64,000 bases of DNA from assembly GCF_002086115.1 (NCBI RefSeq), contig NZ_MVHJ01000016.1, forward strand, positions 1-64,000, read 5' to 3'. Shown here one piece after another: positions 39,816 to 51,574 of this stretch (the first letter of the stretch is position 1; each line of letters begins with the position of its first letter). The notes under the pieces were generated by a model. It was given only the letters and a program-made list of their open reading frames with translations. It was not told the DNA's origin and did no database searches. Origin of the DNA: Mycolicibacterium bacteremicum (lineage in GTDB: Bacteria; Actinomycetota; Actinomycetes; Mycobacteriales; Mycobacteriaceae). The translations under genes were made by a program, and so were the position numbers.

Positions 39816-40925
39816 TCAGAGCCAGTGGTTGCGGCGGAACGTGCGGTACAGCAACAGGCAGATCGCCAGCATGGTCAGCAGCACCGCCGGGTAGCCCCAG
39901 GTGGCCTTCAACTCCGGCATGTGTTCGAAGTTCATCCCGTAGATCCCGGCCATCGCGGTCGGCACCGCGGCGATCGCGACCCACGCCGAGATCTTGCGCA
40001 TGTCGGTGCTCTGCTGCATCGACACCTTGCCCACGGCGGCCTGCACCAGCGAGCTGAGCACCTCGTCGTAGCTACTGATGCGGTCGGAGGCCTTGATCGC
40101 GTGATCCAGGACGTCGCGCATGTAGCGGCGGACCTCCTTGGAGATCAGGTCATTGTGGTCAGAGGTCATCCGTTGTAGATCTGTGGCCAGCGGGCTGACC
40201 GCTCGGCGCAGCTCGACGACCTCCCGTTTCATCAGATAGATGTGCTCGATTTCGGTGGCGCGGTTGGGCGAGAAGACGTTCTCCTCCATCTCGTCGATGT
40301 CGTGCTCGACGAGGTCGGTCACGTCGAGGTAGTCATCGACGACGTGGTCGGCGATCGCGTGCATCACCGCGTACGGGCCGAGCTTGCAGTTGGCGGGGGT
40401 GGTATCGATGTGTTTACGAACGCCGGCCAGCCCCCCGTGCTCGCCGTGCCGGACGGTGACCACGAAGTCGGGTCCGACGAAGATCATGATCTCACCGGTC
40501 TCCACGATCTCGCGGGTCCTGGCCACCGCATCGTTGGCGACATATTTGACGGTCTTGAGCACCAGGAACAGGGTGTCGTCATAGCGCTCAAGCTTGGGAC
40601 GTTGATGGGCGTGCACCGCGTCCTCCACGGCCAGCTCGTGGAGCCCGAAGACGTCGGCGACGGCCTGCATCTGATGTTCGTCGGGCTCGTGCAGGCCGAT
40701 CCACACGAAGGCCTGCAGTCCGTCGGACTCGATCTCGCGCACTTTGTCGAGCGCCGCGGCGTGGGTGTATTTGCCGGGTAGCCGAACGCCGTCGCTGTAG
40801 ACGCCGCAGTCGACCATGGCGCGCGCGACCGGCACGTGGATGCTGCTCGCATCGGGTTCGGCCACCGGCTGCCGTCGACCCGTATTGCGCAGCTTGGATG
40901 GCGGAAGTGCGCGGAACGTCGGCAT
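39816..40925 (-). CDS. corA: Magnesium/cobalt transporter CorA
   Basis: This 369-residue pentameric Mg2+ channel has a large cytoplasmic alpha/beta funnel, then two C-terminal membrane helices with the selectivity motif YGMNFEHMPEL (about 335) between them, and a basic tail (LLLYRTFRRNHWL). It corresponds to Rv1239c. A GGGAGGT site precedes ATG 40925. The upstream 120 nt is the divergent control region with the malic enzyme. Confidence 0.95.
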   Translation of the reverse strand: MPTFRALPPSKLRNTGRRQPVAEPDASSIHVPVARAMVDCGVYSDGVRLPGKYTHAAALDKVREIESDGLQAFVWIGLHEPDEHQMQAVADVFGLHELAVEDAVHAHQRPKLERYDDTLFLVLKTVKYVANDAVARTREIVETGEIMIFVGPDFVVTVRHGEHGGLAGVRKHIDTTPANCKLGPYAVMHAIADHVVDDYLDVTDLVEHDIDEMEENVFSPNRATEIEHIYLMKREVVELRRAVSPLATDLQRMTSDHNDLISKEVRRYMRDVLDHAIKASDRISSYDEVLSSLVQAAVGKVSMQQSTDMRKISAWVAIAAVPTAMAGIYGMNFEHMPELKATWGYPAVLLTMLAICLLLYRTFRRNHWL

Positions 40926-41045
40926 CGCTACCTCCCAGCATCACCGGATGACACATCCGAATGTTACTAGTCGGTCGCATTTCCAACCTCTCACCTGCGG
41001 GGTTGGGGTGCCGGTGAGTTCGGGGCATGAAGTAGCGTCGAGCGC

Positions 41046-42215
41046 ATGTCCGAACTGGTGCGAACCCCACAGGTTGTCGTCGATGACGCCGAGATCTTTG
41101 CGGCCCACGAGGGTGGAAAGCTCTCGATCGACCTGAAAGCGCCGCTGGATACCCAGCGGGCACTGTCGATCGCCTACACCCCGGGCGTAGCCCAGGTCAG
41201 TCGCGCGATCGCCGCCGATGCGACGCTGGCCAAGAAGTACACCTGGGCCAACCGACTGGTCGCCGTCGTCAGCGACGGCAGCGCCGTGCTCGGCCTCGGT
41301 GACATCGGCGCGGCCGCCTCGCTGCCGGTGATGGAGGGCAAGAGCGCCCTGTTCAAGACCTTCGGCGGGCTGGACTCGATCCCGATCGTGCTGGACACCA
41401 AGGACCCCGACGAGATCGTCGAGACGCTGATCCGGCTGCGCCCCACCTTCGGCGCGGTCAACCTGGAGGACATCTCGGCGCCGCGCTGCTTCGAGATCGA
41501 GCGCCGCGTCATCGAGGCGCTGGACTGCCCGGTCATGCACGACGACCAGCACGGCACCGCCATCGTTGCGCTGGCCGCCCTGCTCGGCGCGGTCAAGGTG
41601 CTCGACCGCGAGTTCACCGACCTCAAGGTCGTCGTCTCCGGCGCCGGCGCCGCCGGGGTGGCATGCACCAACATCCTGCTCAACAGCGGGATCACCGACA
41701 TCATCGTGCTGGACAGCAAGGGCATCGTGGAAACCGGCCGAGCCGATCTGAACTCCTTCAAGGCCGAGCTGGCGCAGCGCACCAACCCGCGTGGCCTCGC
41801 CGGAGGAGTTGCCGAGGCGCTCGACGGCGCCGACGTGTTCCTGGGGGTGTCGGCCGGTCTGGTTCCCGAGGAGTTCATCGCGACCATGGCGCCGGGCGGC
41901 ATCGTGTTCGCGCTGTCCAACCCCGACCCCGAGATCCACCCGGACGTGGCGCGCAAGTACGCCGCGGTGGTGGCGACCGGCCGCAGCGATTTTCCGAACC
42001 AGATCAACAATGTGCTCGCCTTCCCCGGTGTGTTCCGCGGCGCGCTGGATGCCGGTGCGCGGCGTATCACCGAGGAGATGAAGGTCGCTGCCGCGCACGC
42101 CATCTTCTCGGTCGTCGGGGACGATCTCGCGGTCGACCACATCGTGCCCAGCGCACTGGACCCACGGGTCGGCCCCGCGGTGGCCAAGGCCGTGGCCGAA
42201 GCCTCCGGGGTCTGA
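41046..42215 (+). CDS. NAD(P)-dependent malic enzyme (short type)
   Basis: This 389-residue enzyme oxidatively decarboxylates malate to pyruvate. It has malic-enzyme motifs SIAYTPGVAQVSRAIAAD, the malate-binding Lys region KSALFKTFGGLD, NLEDISAPRCFEIERR, the metal-binding pair in MHDDQHGTAIV, and the NAD-binding VVSGAGAAGVACTNIL. The coenzyme cannot be read with certainty. M. tuberculosis has mdh (Rv1240) next to corA, so this species has a different malate enzyme at that place. Confidence 0.92.
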   Translation: MSELVRTPQVVVDDAEIFAAHEGGKLSIDLKAPLDTQRALSIAYTPGVAQVSRAIAADATLAKKYTWANRLVAVVSDGSAVLGLGDIGAAASLPVMEGKSALFKTFGGLDSIPIVLDTKDPDEIVETLIRLRPTFGAVNLEDISAPRCFEIERRVIEALDCPVMHDDQHGTAIVALAALLGAVKVLDREFTDLKVVVSGAGAAGVACTNILLNSGITDIIVLDSKGIVETGRADLNSFKAELAQRTNPRGLAGGVAEALDGADVFLGVSAGLVPEEFIATMAPGGIVFALSNPDPEIHPDVARKYAAVVATGRSDFPNQINNVLAFPGVFRGALDAGARRITEEMKVAAAHAIFSVVGDDLAVDHIVPSALDPRVGPAVAKAVAEASGV

Positions 42216-42228
42216 GGTCGGCTCCACG

Positions 42229-43062
42229 ATGCGGTGGCTGACGGCTGCGCTCGTCGCGCTGCTGATGGCCGGTTGCGGTGGGCAGGCGCCCCCGCCACCC
42301 TCGGTGGCGGTCGGGGCGCAGCCCGGCGCCGAGTCGGCGCTGCTGGCCCACCTCTACGCCGCGGCGCTGCGCTATTACGGCAGCGCCGCGCATGTGAAGG
42401 ATGTCGCGGACCCGTTGGGGGCGCTGGACTCCGGGGACGTCGACGTGGTGCCGGCGTTCACCGGTGCCGCGCTGAGCCGGTTCGCTCCCGATGCCCCCGC
42501 GCGCTCGGCGGCCCAGGTGTACCGGGCCATGGTCGGATCTTTGCCGGAGGGGCTCGGGGCCGGTGACTACACCGAAAGTGCCTCGGACAAGCCGACCGTG
42601 GTGGTGACCGGGCCGACCGCCACCGACTGGGACGCCACCGATGTGCTGGCACTCGTCGGTCGGTGCGCGGATCTGCAGCCCGGTGCGGTGCGCGGTGCGG
42701 ACGTGCCCGCAACCCTGGGTACGTGTACGTTGGCGCAGCCGCGTGAGTATGCCGACGCCGACGCGATGCAGGCCGCGTTGCGCGACGGCCGGATCAACAT
42801 GGCCTGGACGACGGCCGCCGCGCCGGGGCTGTCACCGGAGCTGACCGTGCTGTCCGACCGCACCGCGCTGATCCGGGCCGAGAACATCGTGCCGGTGTTC
42901 CGGCGCAACGGATTGACCCAGACCCAGCAGCGTTCGGTGAACGAACTGGCCGGTGTGCTCGACACCGATGCGTTGGCCCAGATGCGGGCCGAGGTCGCCG
43001 CCGGCGGTGAGCCGGGCGCGGTGGCGGGTGCCTGGCTGGGCACCCACCCGCTCGGCCACTAG
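42229..43062 (+). CDS. lpqZ: Lipoprotein LpqZ, glycine-betaine-binding-like
   Basis: This 277-residue lipoprotein has signal peptide MRWLTAALVALLMAGC; Cys16 is the lipidated residue (lipobox LMAGC). The mature part resembles OpuAC-type substrate-binding proteins (GDVDVVPAFTGAALSRF is the hinge-region motif). No permease genes are adjacent, so the ligand and partner are unknown. It corresponds to Rv1244. The stop is 4 nt from the convergent SDR stop. Confidence 0.85.
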   Translation: MRWLTAALVALLMAGCGGQAPPPPSVAVGAQPGAESALLAHLYAAALRYYGSAAHVKDVADPLGALDSGDVDVVPAFTGAALSRFAPDAPARSAAQVYRAMVGSLPEGLGAGDYTESASDKPTVVVTGPTATDWDATDVLALVGRCADLQPGAVRGADVPATLGTCTLAQPREYADADAMQAALRDGRINMAWTTAAAPGLSPELTVLSDRTALIRAENIVPVFRRNGLTQTQQRSVNELAGVLDTDALAQMRAEVAAGGEPGAVAGAWLGTHPLGH

Positions 43063-43066
43063 ACCC

Positions 43067-43894
43067 CTACTTCGGGATCAGGCCCTTGGCCACCGATGAG
43101 AACAGCTTCTGGTAGCCACCGGATCCGGTGATTCGGATCAGCACGTCCAGGATCTTGGCGTCGGCGCCGACGAGCACCCGGGCGCGGTCCTTGCGGACGG
43201 CTTCCAGGATGATCTGGGCGGCCTTCTCCGGGCTGGTGCGGGCCAGCTTGGTGTCGAAAGCCTTGGCCATCTCGGCGACGTCGATACCCTCGGCCGCGGT
43301 GGCATTGCGCGCGATGGCGGTCTTGATGCCGCCCGGGTGCACGCAGGTCACCTTGACCGGATGCTTGTTGATCGCCATCTCCTGGCGCAGCGCCTCGGTG
43401 AACCCGCGCACCGCGAACTTGGCCGAGTTGTACGCCGCCTGGCCGGGCACCGCGAACAGGCCGAACACGCTGGACACGTTCACCACGTGCCCGTCACCGG
43501 AGGCGATCAGGTGCGGCAGGAACGCCTTGGTGCCGTTGACGACGCCCCAGAAGTCGACGTCCATCACGCGCTCGATGTCCTTGAACGCGCTGACCTCGAT
43601 ATCGCCCTGGAAGGCGATACCGGCATTGTTGTAGATCTGGTTGACCTTGCCGAAGTGTTCCTTGACCGCGTCGGCGTAGAGCTCGAATGCCTCGCGCTCG
43701 GTGACGTCGAGACGGTCGGCCTTCACCGGTACACCGATGGCCTTGAGGCGCTCCTCGGTGACCGCCAGGCCCTCGGTGTCGACATCGCTGATCGCCAGCT
43801 TGGCGCCGGAGCGGCCCAGCTCGACAGCCAGTGCCTGCCCGATGCCCGACCCGGCCCCCGTGACGACGGCAACTTTCCCGGCAAAGCCCTCCAT
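43067..43894 (-). CDS. SDR family oxidoreductase from an internal in-frame start
   Basis: ATG 43894 begins MEGFAGKVAVVTGAG and gives 275 residues, the size of Rv1245c. GAGGAG lies 7-8 nt upstream of this ATG, a very good ribosome binding site, so separate initiation is likely. The SDR has the NAD(P) motif TGAGSGIG, the NNAG stabilising motif, catalytic Ser in VVNVSSVFG, and YNSAK. It reads through from the hydrolase without an intervening stop. Confidence 0.75.
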   Translation of the reverse strand: MEGFAGKVAVVTGAGSGIGQALAVELGRSGAKLAISDVDTEGLAVTEERLKAIGVPVKADRLDVTEREAFELYADAVKEHFGKVNQIYNNAGIAFQGDIEVSAFKDIERVMDVDFWGVVNGTKAFLPHLIASGDGHVVNVSSVFGLFAVPGQAAYNSAKFAVRGFTEALRQEMAINKHPVKVTCVHPGGIKTAIARNATAAEGIDVAEMAKAFDTKLARTSPEKAAQIILEAVRKDRARVLVGADAKILDVLIRITGSGGYQKLFSSVAKGLIPK

Positions 43895-44809
43895 GCGCAC
43901 GCTCCTCTGCGATCGACTGTCCACGCGATTGTGTCCGACCTTAGCCGTTACCGGCGGTACCGAGGCCGACAGGGTCGGTCCGTTCTCCACGAAAGCGGTG
44001 ACGAGGTCGGCGAACTCGTCGGCCCGCTCGATCTGCGGCATGTGCCCGGTCGCGGCGAACAGGTGGACCTGCGCGTCCGGGAACTGGCGCCGCGCCGCGG
44101 CCAGGTGCGCCACCGGAAGGATGCGGTCGCGGTCACCCCAGATCAGCAGGGTGGGCCGGGGATGCGCGGCGACGGCGGCCAGCAACTCCGCGCGCCACTG
44201 CGGCCGGACACCGCGCATGGTCCCGAGATGGCTCGCCATCTCGAGCAGGAACTCTCCGGTGCCGGGCTGGGCGGCGATGCGCAGCGCATGGTCGATGCGT
44301 TCCCGGGTGGCCAGGGACGGGTCTGCGAAGAGGCGCCGTTCCATCAGCCGCGCGCCCGCCGGGGTGCTGCGGGTGGCGAGCTGGCGCCCGATGCCGGGAA
44401 GCGAGAGCATCCGCAGCAGTGCGGTGACCTCGGCGCCGAAACCGGCGCTGTTGACCAGGGTGAGACTGGCGACGCGTTCCGGGTGGGAGGCCAACAGCTG
44501 CATGGCCACCGCACCGCCGAGCGAGTTGCCGATGACATGGCACGGTCGGTTCTCGTCGAGCGCGGCCAGGGCACCGGCCACCCCGTCGGCCAGGCCGGCC
44601 AGGTCCGCGGGGCCGTCCCGGCGTGCGGATCGGCCGAATCCGGGCAGGTCGACCGCGATCACGTAGAAGCGCCCCGACAACCGCTCGATCTGCTCGGTCC
44701 AGTCCTCCAGGCTGCGGGCGATGCCGTGCAGCAACAACAGCGGGGTGCCGGCGCGATCACCGGCGGTCAGGGTCCGGACGGGGCGGCCATCGACATTCAC
44801 GACGTGCAT
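43067..44809 (-). CDS. Open frame joining an alpha/beta hydrolase to a short-chain dehydrogenase
   Basis: This is one uninterrupted 580-codon frame. Residues 1-270 are an alpha/beta hydrolase: oxyanion HGIAR, nucleophile elbow GNSLGG with Ser, acid in WGDRDRILP, and His in ATGHMPQIERADEF. Residues 306-580 are a classical SDR: VTGAGSGIGQALA, NNAG, YNSAK. About 33 linker residues join them, and that stretch of DNA looks like a promoter plus ribosome binding site. It could be made as a true fusion, as a hydrolase with read-through, or as two products. In M. tuberculosis the SDR (Rv1245c) stands alone. Substrates are unknown. Confidence 0.65.
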   Translation of the reverse strand: MHVVNVDGRPVRTLTAGDRAGTPLLLLHGIARSLEDWTEQIERLSGRFYVIAVDLPGFGRSARRDGPADLAGLADGVAGALAALDENRPCHVIGNSLGGAVAMQLLASHPERVASLTLVNSAGFGAEVTALLRMLSLPGIGRQLATRSTPAGARLMERRLFADPSLATRERIDHALRIAAQPGTGEFLLEMASHLGTMRGVRPQWRAELLAAVAAHPRPTLLIWGDRDRILPVAHLAAARRQFPDAQVHLFAATGHMPQIERADEFADLVTAFVENGPTLSASVPPVTAKVGHNRVDSRSQRSVRMEGFAGKVAVVTGAGSGIGQALAVELGRSGAKLAISDVDTEGLAVTEERLKAIGVPVKADRLDVTEREAFELYADAVKEHFGKVNQIYNNAGIAFQGDIEVSAFKDIERVMDVDFWGVVNGTKAFLPHLIASGDGHVVNVSSVFGLFAVPGQAAYNSAKFAVRGFTEALRQEMAINKHPVKVTCVHPGGIKTAIARNATAAEGIDVAEMAKAFDTKLARTSPEKAAQIILEAVRKDRARVLVGADAKILDVLIRITGSGGYQKLFSSVAKGLIPK

Positions 44810-44891
44810 CGGATCATGATGTGACGACCGCTACGCGTTGGCCAGAGTCAAAGCGCACCTGATCGCGGCAACTGCGGTGCACTGTGTGCGA

Positions 44892-44918
44892 GCCGGCCGT
44901 AATGATTACGTGGCCGGC
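44892..44918. promoter_or_regulatory. Palindrome in the divergent hydrolase/DUF732 region
   Basis: GCCGGCC (44892-44898) and GGCCGGC (44912-44918) enclose GTAA TGA TTAC, itself a dyad. The arms are perfect apart from two extra bases (GT) on the right side. It lies 16 nt before the DUF732 start and could be an operator or an mRNA 5' structure. Confidence 0.35.
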
Positions 44919-44933
44919 AGCGATGTCCCGGGC

Positions 44934-45284
44934 ATGATGCGTCTGATCGTCACCTCCGCCGCTGCCCTGTCGGTGGGCCTGCTCGCCGCGGCACCCGCCC
45001 AGGCCGACCCGGCCACCGATTTCCTGAACACCCTCGACGGCACCGGCCTGAGCACGCTCAACCCGGCCGATGCCGTGGCTGCCGGTCAGTCCGTCTGCCC
45101 GATGCTGGCCGACGGCGGTCAGAACCTCGCCGATGTCGCCGGACAGGTCGCCGACACCATCGGACGCCCGCTCGGCCCGGCCACCATGTTCACCGGCTTC
45201 GCGATCTCGGCGTTCTGCCCCGGCGCGGTCACCTCGATCGCCAACGGCGAGTCGCCCGTCCCGCTGGGGATGCTGGGCTTCTAG
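44934..45284 (+). CDS. Secreted DUF732-like protein
   Basis: The 116-residue protein has a signal peptide (LIVTSAAALSVGLLAAAPAQA, cleavage near residue 24-26) and a mature helical domain of the DUF732 type. It has DFLNTLDGTGLSTLNPADAV, then a Cys in GQSVCPMLADGG and a second Cys in ISAFCPGAVTS, which probably form a disulfide. These small exported proteins are abundant in mycobacteria and of unknown function. Start ATG 44934, with another ATG at the next codon. Confidence 0.78.
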   Translation: MMRLIVTSAAALSVGLLAAAPAQADPATDFLNTLDGTGLSTLNPADAVAAGQSVCPMLADGGQNLADVAGQVADTIGRPLGPATMFTGFAISAFCPGAVTSIANGESPVPLGMLGF

Positions 45285-45290
45285 CGCCAC

Positions 45291-45347
45291 GAGCGTGCAC
45301 GAACTGCGCCCCGACACCGGAGTGTCGGGGCGCAGACACGCACGCTC
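45291..45347. terminator. Nested double hairpin between convergent DUF732 and kgd
   Basis: The inner stem is a perfect 14-bp dyad: 45304-45317 (CTGCGCCCCGACAC) pairs with 45322-45335 around the CGGA loop. The outer stem, GAGCGTGC (45291-45298) with GCACGCTC (45340-45347), is also perfect. Together they make a 57-nt structure filling the 83-nt gap between two convergent genes, a likely bidirectional terminator. There is no U-tract. Confidence 0.7.
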
Positions 45348-45367
45348 GGCGGGAAGTCGGCGGGAAC

Positions 45368-49153
<3,786 letters not shown>

Positions 49154-49295
49154 AGCAGCTTTTCGCCTCGATTCCATCTGCTCACGGCGAGCACCGTCTC
49201 ACGCCACCCGCGCCCATGATTTCTGCGGTTTACCGCGTTTTGCCGCCCTAAAGGCTACGCCTCGGAGCACACCCCCACCACGAGAGTGGGACTTG

Positions 49296-50048
49296 TCACT
49301 CGGACTGCGCGGAGGGCAGCACATGCAGGGTCGACGGCCACCGCGCGGGAGGGTTGCCGAACGCCAGTTGCGCGTTCTTGACGATCTTCTTGCCCATCAA
49401 CCGATTACCCATCCCGCCAACGACCGCGCCGACGCCGACCGGCAGCATCTTGCCGAAGGCCAACGCGCCGCGTTTGAGGGCGTACTTCTTGACGAAGAAC
49501 TTCAGCAGCCGGTTGTTCAGCTGTGACACCGCGGGCAGCGGCAGGGTTGCCGCGCCGTCGGAGATCCACGCGCCGCTGGTGCGTCCGCCGCCGACCAGGT
49601 CGGCCACGGCGCCGCGGCCGTCCTCACCGACGAGGACGGCGAGCACCAGCGCGCGACGACGCTCGCGGTGGTCGGCCGGGATGCCGTGCACCTCGGCGAC
49701 CGCGAGCACGAACACCGCCGTCGCCTCCAGGAACACCACCGTCTCGCCGGCGACCGCCGACATCGCGGCCAGCGTGCCGATGCCCGGGAACGCGGCCGCC
49801 GAACCGACCGCCGCACCGCTGGCCATCACCGCGGCCAGGTAGTGCTTCTCCAGGGCGGTGATGATCTCGGCCGGGGTGGCGTCGGGGCGCTGGCGGCGCA
49901 TCCGGTCCACATAGGCGGTGACCGCGGGTGCCTGCAGGCGGGTGCTGCGCTCCAGGATCTGGGACAACGCCTTGGCGGCGGCGCTGGGATCCTCGCTGCC
50001 GCCGTCGCGGGTGGCAGGCAGATTCTTGGTGCTGGACCGGGCGTTCAT
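49296..50048 (-). CDS. EcsC-like or unknown membrane-associated protein
   Basis: The 250-residue protein has a charged N-terminus, a helical segment (AAEIITALEKHYLAAVMASG in part) and hydrophobic glycine-rich stretches (AAAFPGIGTLAAMSAVAGET and GKMLPVGVGAVVGGMGNRLM) that could insert in or lie on the membrane. EcsC family proteins have similar glycine-rich patterns, but the match is weak, so I give no firm function. It corresponds in position to Rv1249c. ATG 50048 follows GAAGGGAAG. The 142-nt gap to kgd shows only a small dyad (CCCAC/GTGGG near 49272-49288). Confidence 0.7.
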   Translation of the reverse strand: MNARSSTKNLPATRDGGSEDPSAAAKALSQILERSTRLQAPAVTAYVDRMRRQRPDATPAEIITALEKHYLAAVMASGAAVGSAAAFPGIGTLAAMSAVAGETVVFLEATAVFVLAVAEVHGIPADHRERRRALVLAVLVGEDGRGAVADLVGGGRTSGAWISDGAATLPLPAVSQLNNRLLKFFVKKYALKRGALAFGKMLPVGVGAVVGGMGNRLMGKKIVKNAQLAFGNPPARWPSTLHVLPSAQSE

Positions 50049-50226
50049 CGGCGTACTTCCCTTCGCATCCTCGGGTGCGTCCCGCGGTGCCTGTCGAATA
50101 CCCAGGCTAACCACAGTTCAACGACCGGGAGGCCGGTCTGAGTGCCCGACCGGCGAATTGCGGTGACCTGGCTCACTCCTGGCCGGATCGGGAAGAAAAA
50201 AGTCGGATGCGACGCTGCCCCTACCC

Positions 50227-51486
50227 GTGACAACATCCCTGGGCGTGACGACCGAGACCGCACCGCCCAGCAGGTTGCGGATGATCGCCGTGCTGGGCCT
50301 GATGGTGGCGCTCGGTCCACTGACCATCGACATGTATCTGCCGGCGCTGCCCCGGATCGCCGGGGACCTGACGGTGTCCTCGTCGGTGGTGCAGTTGACG
50401 TTGACCGGCACCCTGGCCGGGCTGGCCGTGGGCCAGCTGGTGATCGGGCCGCTGTCGGATTCGCTGGGCCGCCGGGTTCCTTTGATGGCCGGCATCGTCC
50501 TGCACATGGTGGCCTCGCTGATCTGCCTGTTCGCTCCGAACATCGCGGTGCTCGGCGCGGGCCGGGTGCTGCAGGGGTTCGGTGCGGCCGCCGCCGCGGT
50601 GGTCGCGGTGGCCGTCGTCGGTGACCTCTACGTCGACAGTGCGGCCGCGACGGTGATGTCGCGGCTGATCCTGGTGCTCGGCGTGGCGCCGGTGATCGCG
50701 CCGTCCCTGGGTGCGGCCGTGCTGTTGCACGCGTCGTGGCACTGGGTGTTCGCGGTACTGGTCGTGCTGGCCGGCGGTCTGTTCCTGCTCGCTGCGTTGG
50801 CGCTGCCGGAGACCCTGCCGGTATCGCACCGGCGCCCGCTGCGGGTGCGCGGGATCGCCGCCACCTACGGCTCGCTGCTGCGCGACCTGCGCTTCGTGAC
50901 GCTGGTCGCCGTCGCCGGCCTGAGCATGGCGGGGCTGTTCGGCTACATCGCCGCGGCACCGTTCGTGCTGCAGGGGGACTACGGCCTGAACCAGCAGACC
51001 TTCGCGCTCATCTTCGCGGCGGGGGCGATCATGCTGATCGGCTCCACCCAGTCCAATGTGGTGCTGCTGCGCCGGTTCGCCCCGCAGCAGATCATGGTGG
51101 CCGCACTCGGCGTCTCGGTGGTGGCCGGCATCGCGTTCGTCGCCCTGGCCGTGACGGCGGTGGCCGGCTTGGCCGGGTTCCTGGTGCCGGTGCTGGTCAT
51201 CCTCGGTGCCATGGGTCTGGTGCTGCCCAACGCGCCCGCGGTGGCGCTGTCGCGGCACTCCGAGGCCGCCGGTACCTCGGCGGCGCTGCTCGGGGCCGCC
51301 CAGTTCGGCATCGGCGCGGCGGTCGCGCCGTTGGTCGGAGTGCTCGGCAACAGCGAATTCGCCTTGGCCCTGGTCATGTTGGTGGGGTCGGCGGTCGCGC
51401 TGCTGGGTCTGCTGACCGTCGGCTCGGCCGCACCGCTGCACGGCGAGGGGGCCGCGGTCGAGGACGCCGAGACCGAACGGGTCTGA
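50227..51486 (+). CDS. MFS transporter, Bcr/CflA type
   Basis: This 419-residue protein has 12 predicted membrane helices, of the DHA1 drug-proton antiporter group. GPLTIDMYLPALPRIAGDL is the TM1 signature of Bcr/CflA. GPLSDSLGRRVPLMAG is the loop 2-3 MFS motif, and GRVLQGFGAAAAAVVAVAVV is the helix 4 motif. The role is probable multidrug efflux, with unknown substrates. The GTG start at 50227 has an alternative GTG downstream. It is not part of the M. tuberculosis order I recall here. It lies 88 nt before a second exporter on the same strand. Confidence 0.85.
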   Translation: MTTSLGVTTETAPPSRLRMIAVLGLMVALGPLTIDMYLPALPRIAGDLTVSSSVVQLTLTGTLAGLAVGQLVIGPLSDSLGRRVPLMAGIVLHMVASLICLFAPNIAVLGAGRVLQGFGAAAAAVVAVAVVGDLYVDSAAATVMSRLILVLGVAPVIAPSLGAAVLLHASWHWVFAVLVVLAGGLFLLAALALPETLPVSHRRPLRVRGIAATYGSLLRDLRFVTLVAVAGLSMAGLFGYIAAAPFVLQGDYGLNQQTFALIFAAGAIMLIGSTQSNVVLLRRFAPQQIMVAALGVSVVAGIAFVALAVTAVAGLAGFLVPVLVILGAMGLVLPNAPAVALSRHSEAAGTSAALLGAAQFGIGAAVAPLVGVLGNSEFALALVMLVGSAVALLGLLTVGSAAPLHGEGAAVEDAETERV

Positions 51487-51574
51487 TCGCCCGGCTGTGA
51501 CCGGGCCCGACTTGTCACCGCAACCGGCGTGACCGTAGCGTCGGGCGGGTCGCCACTTTCCCGATGACGAGTAG

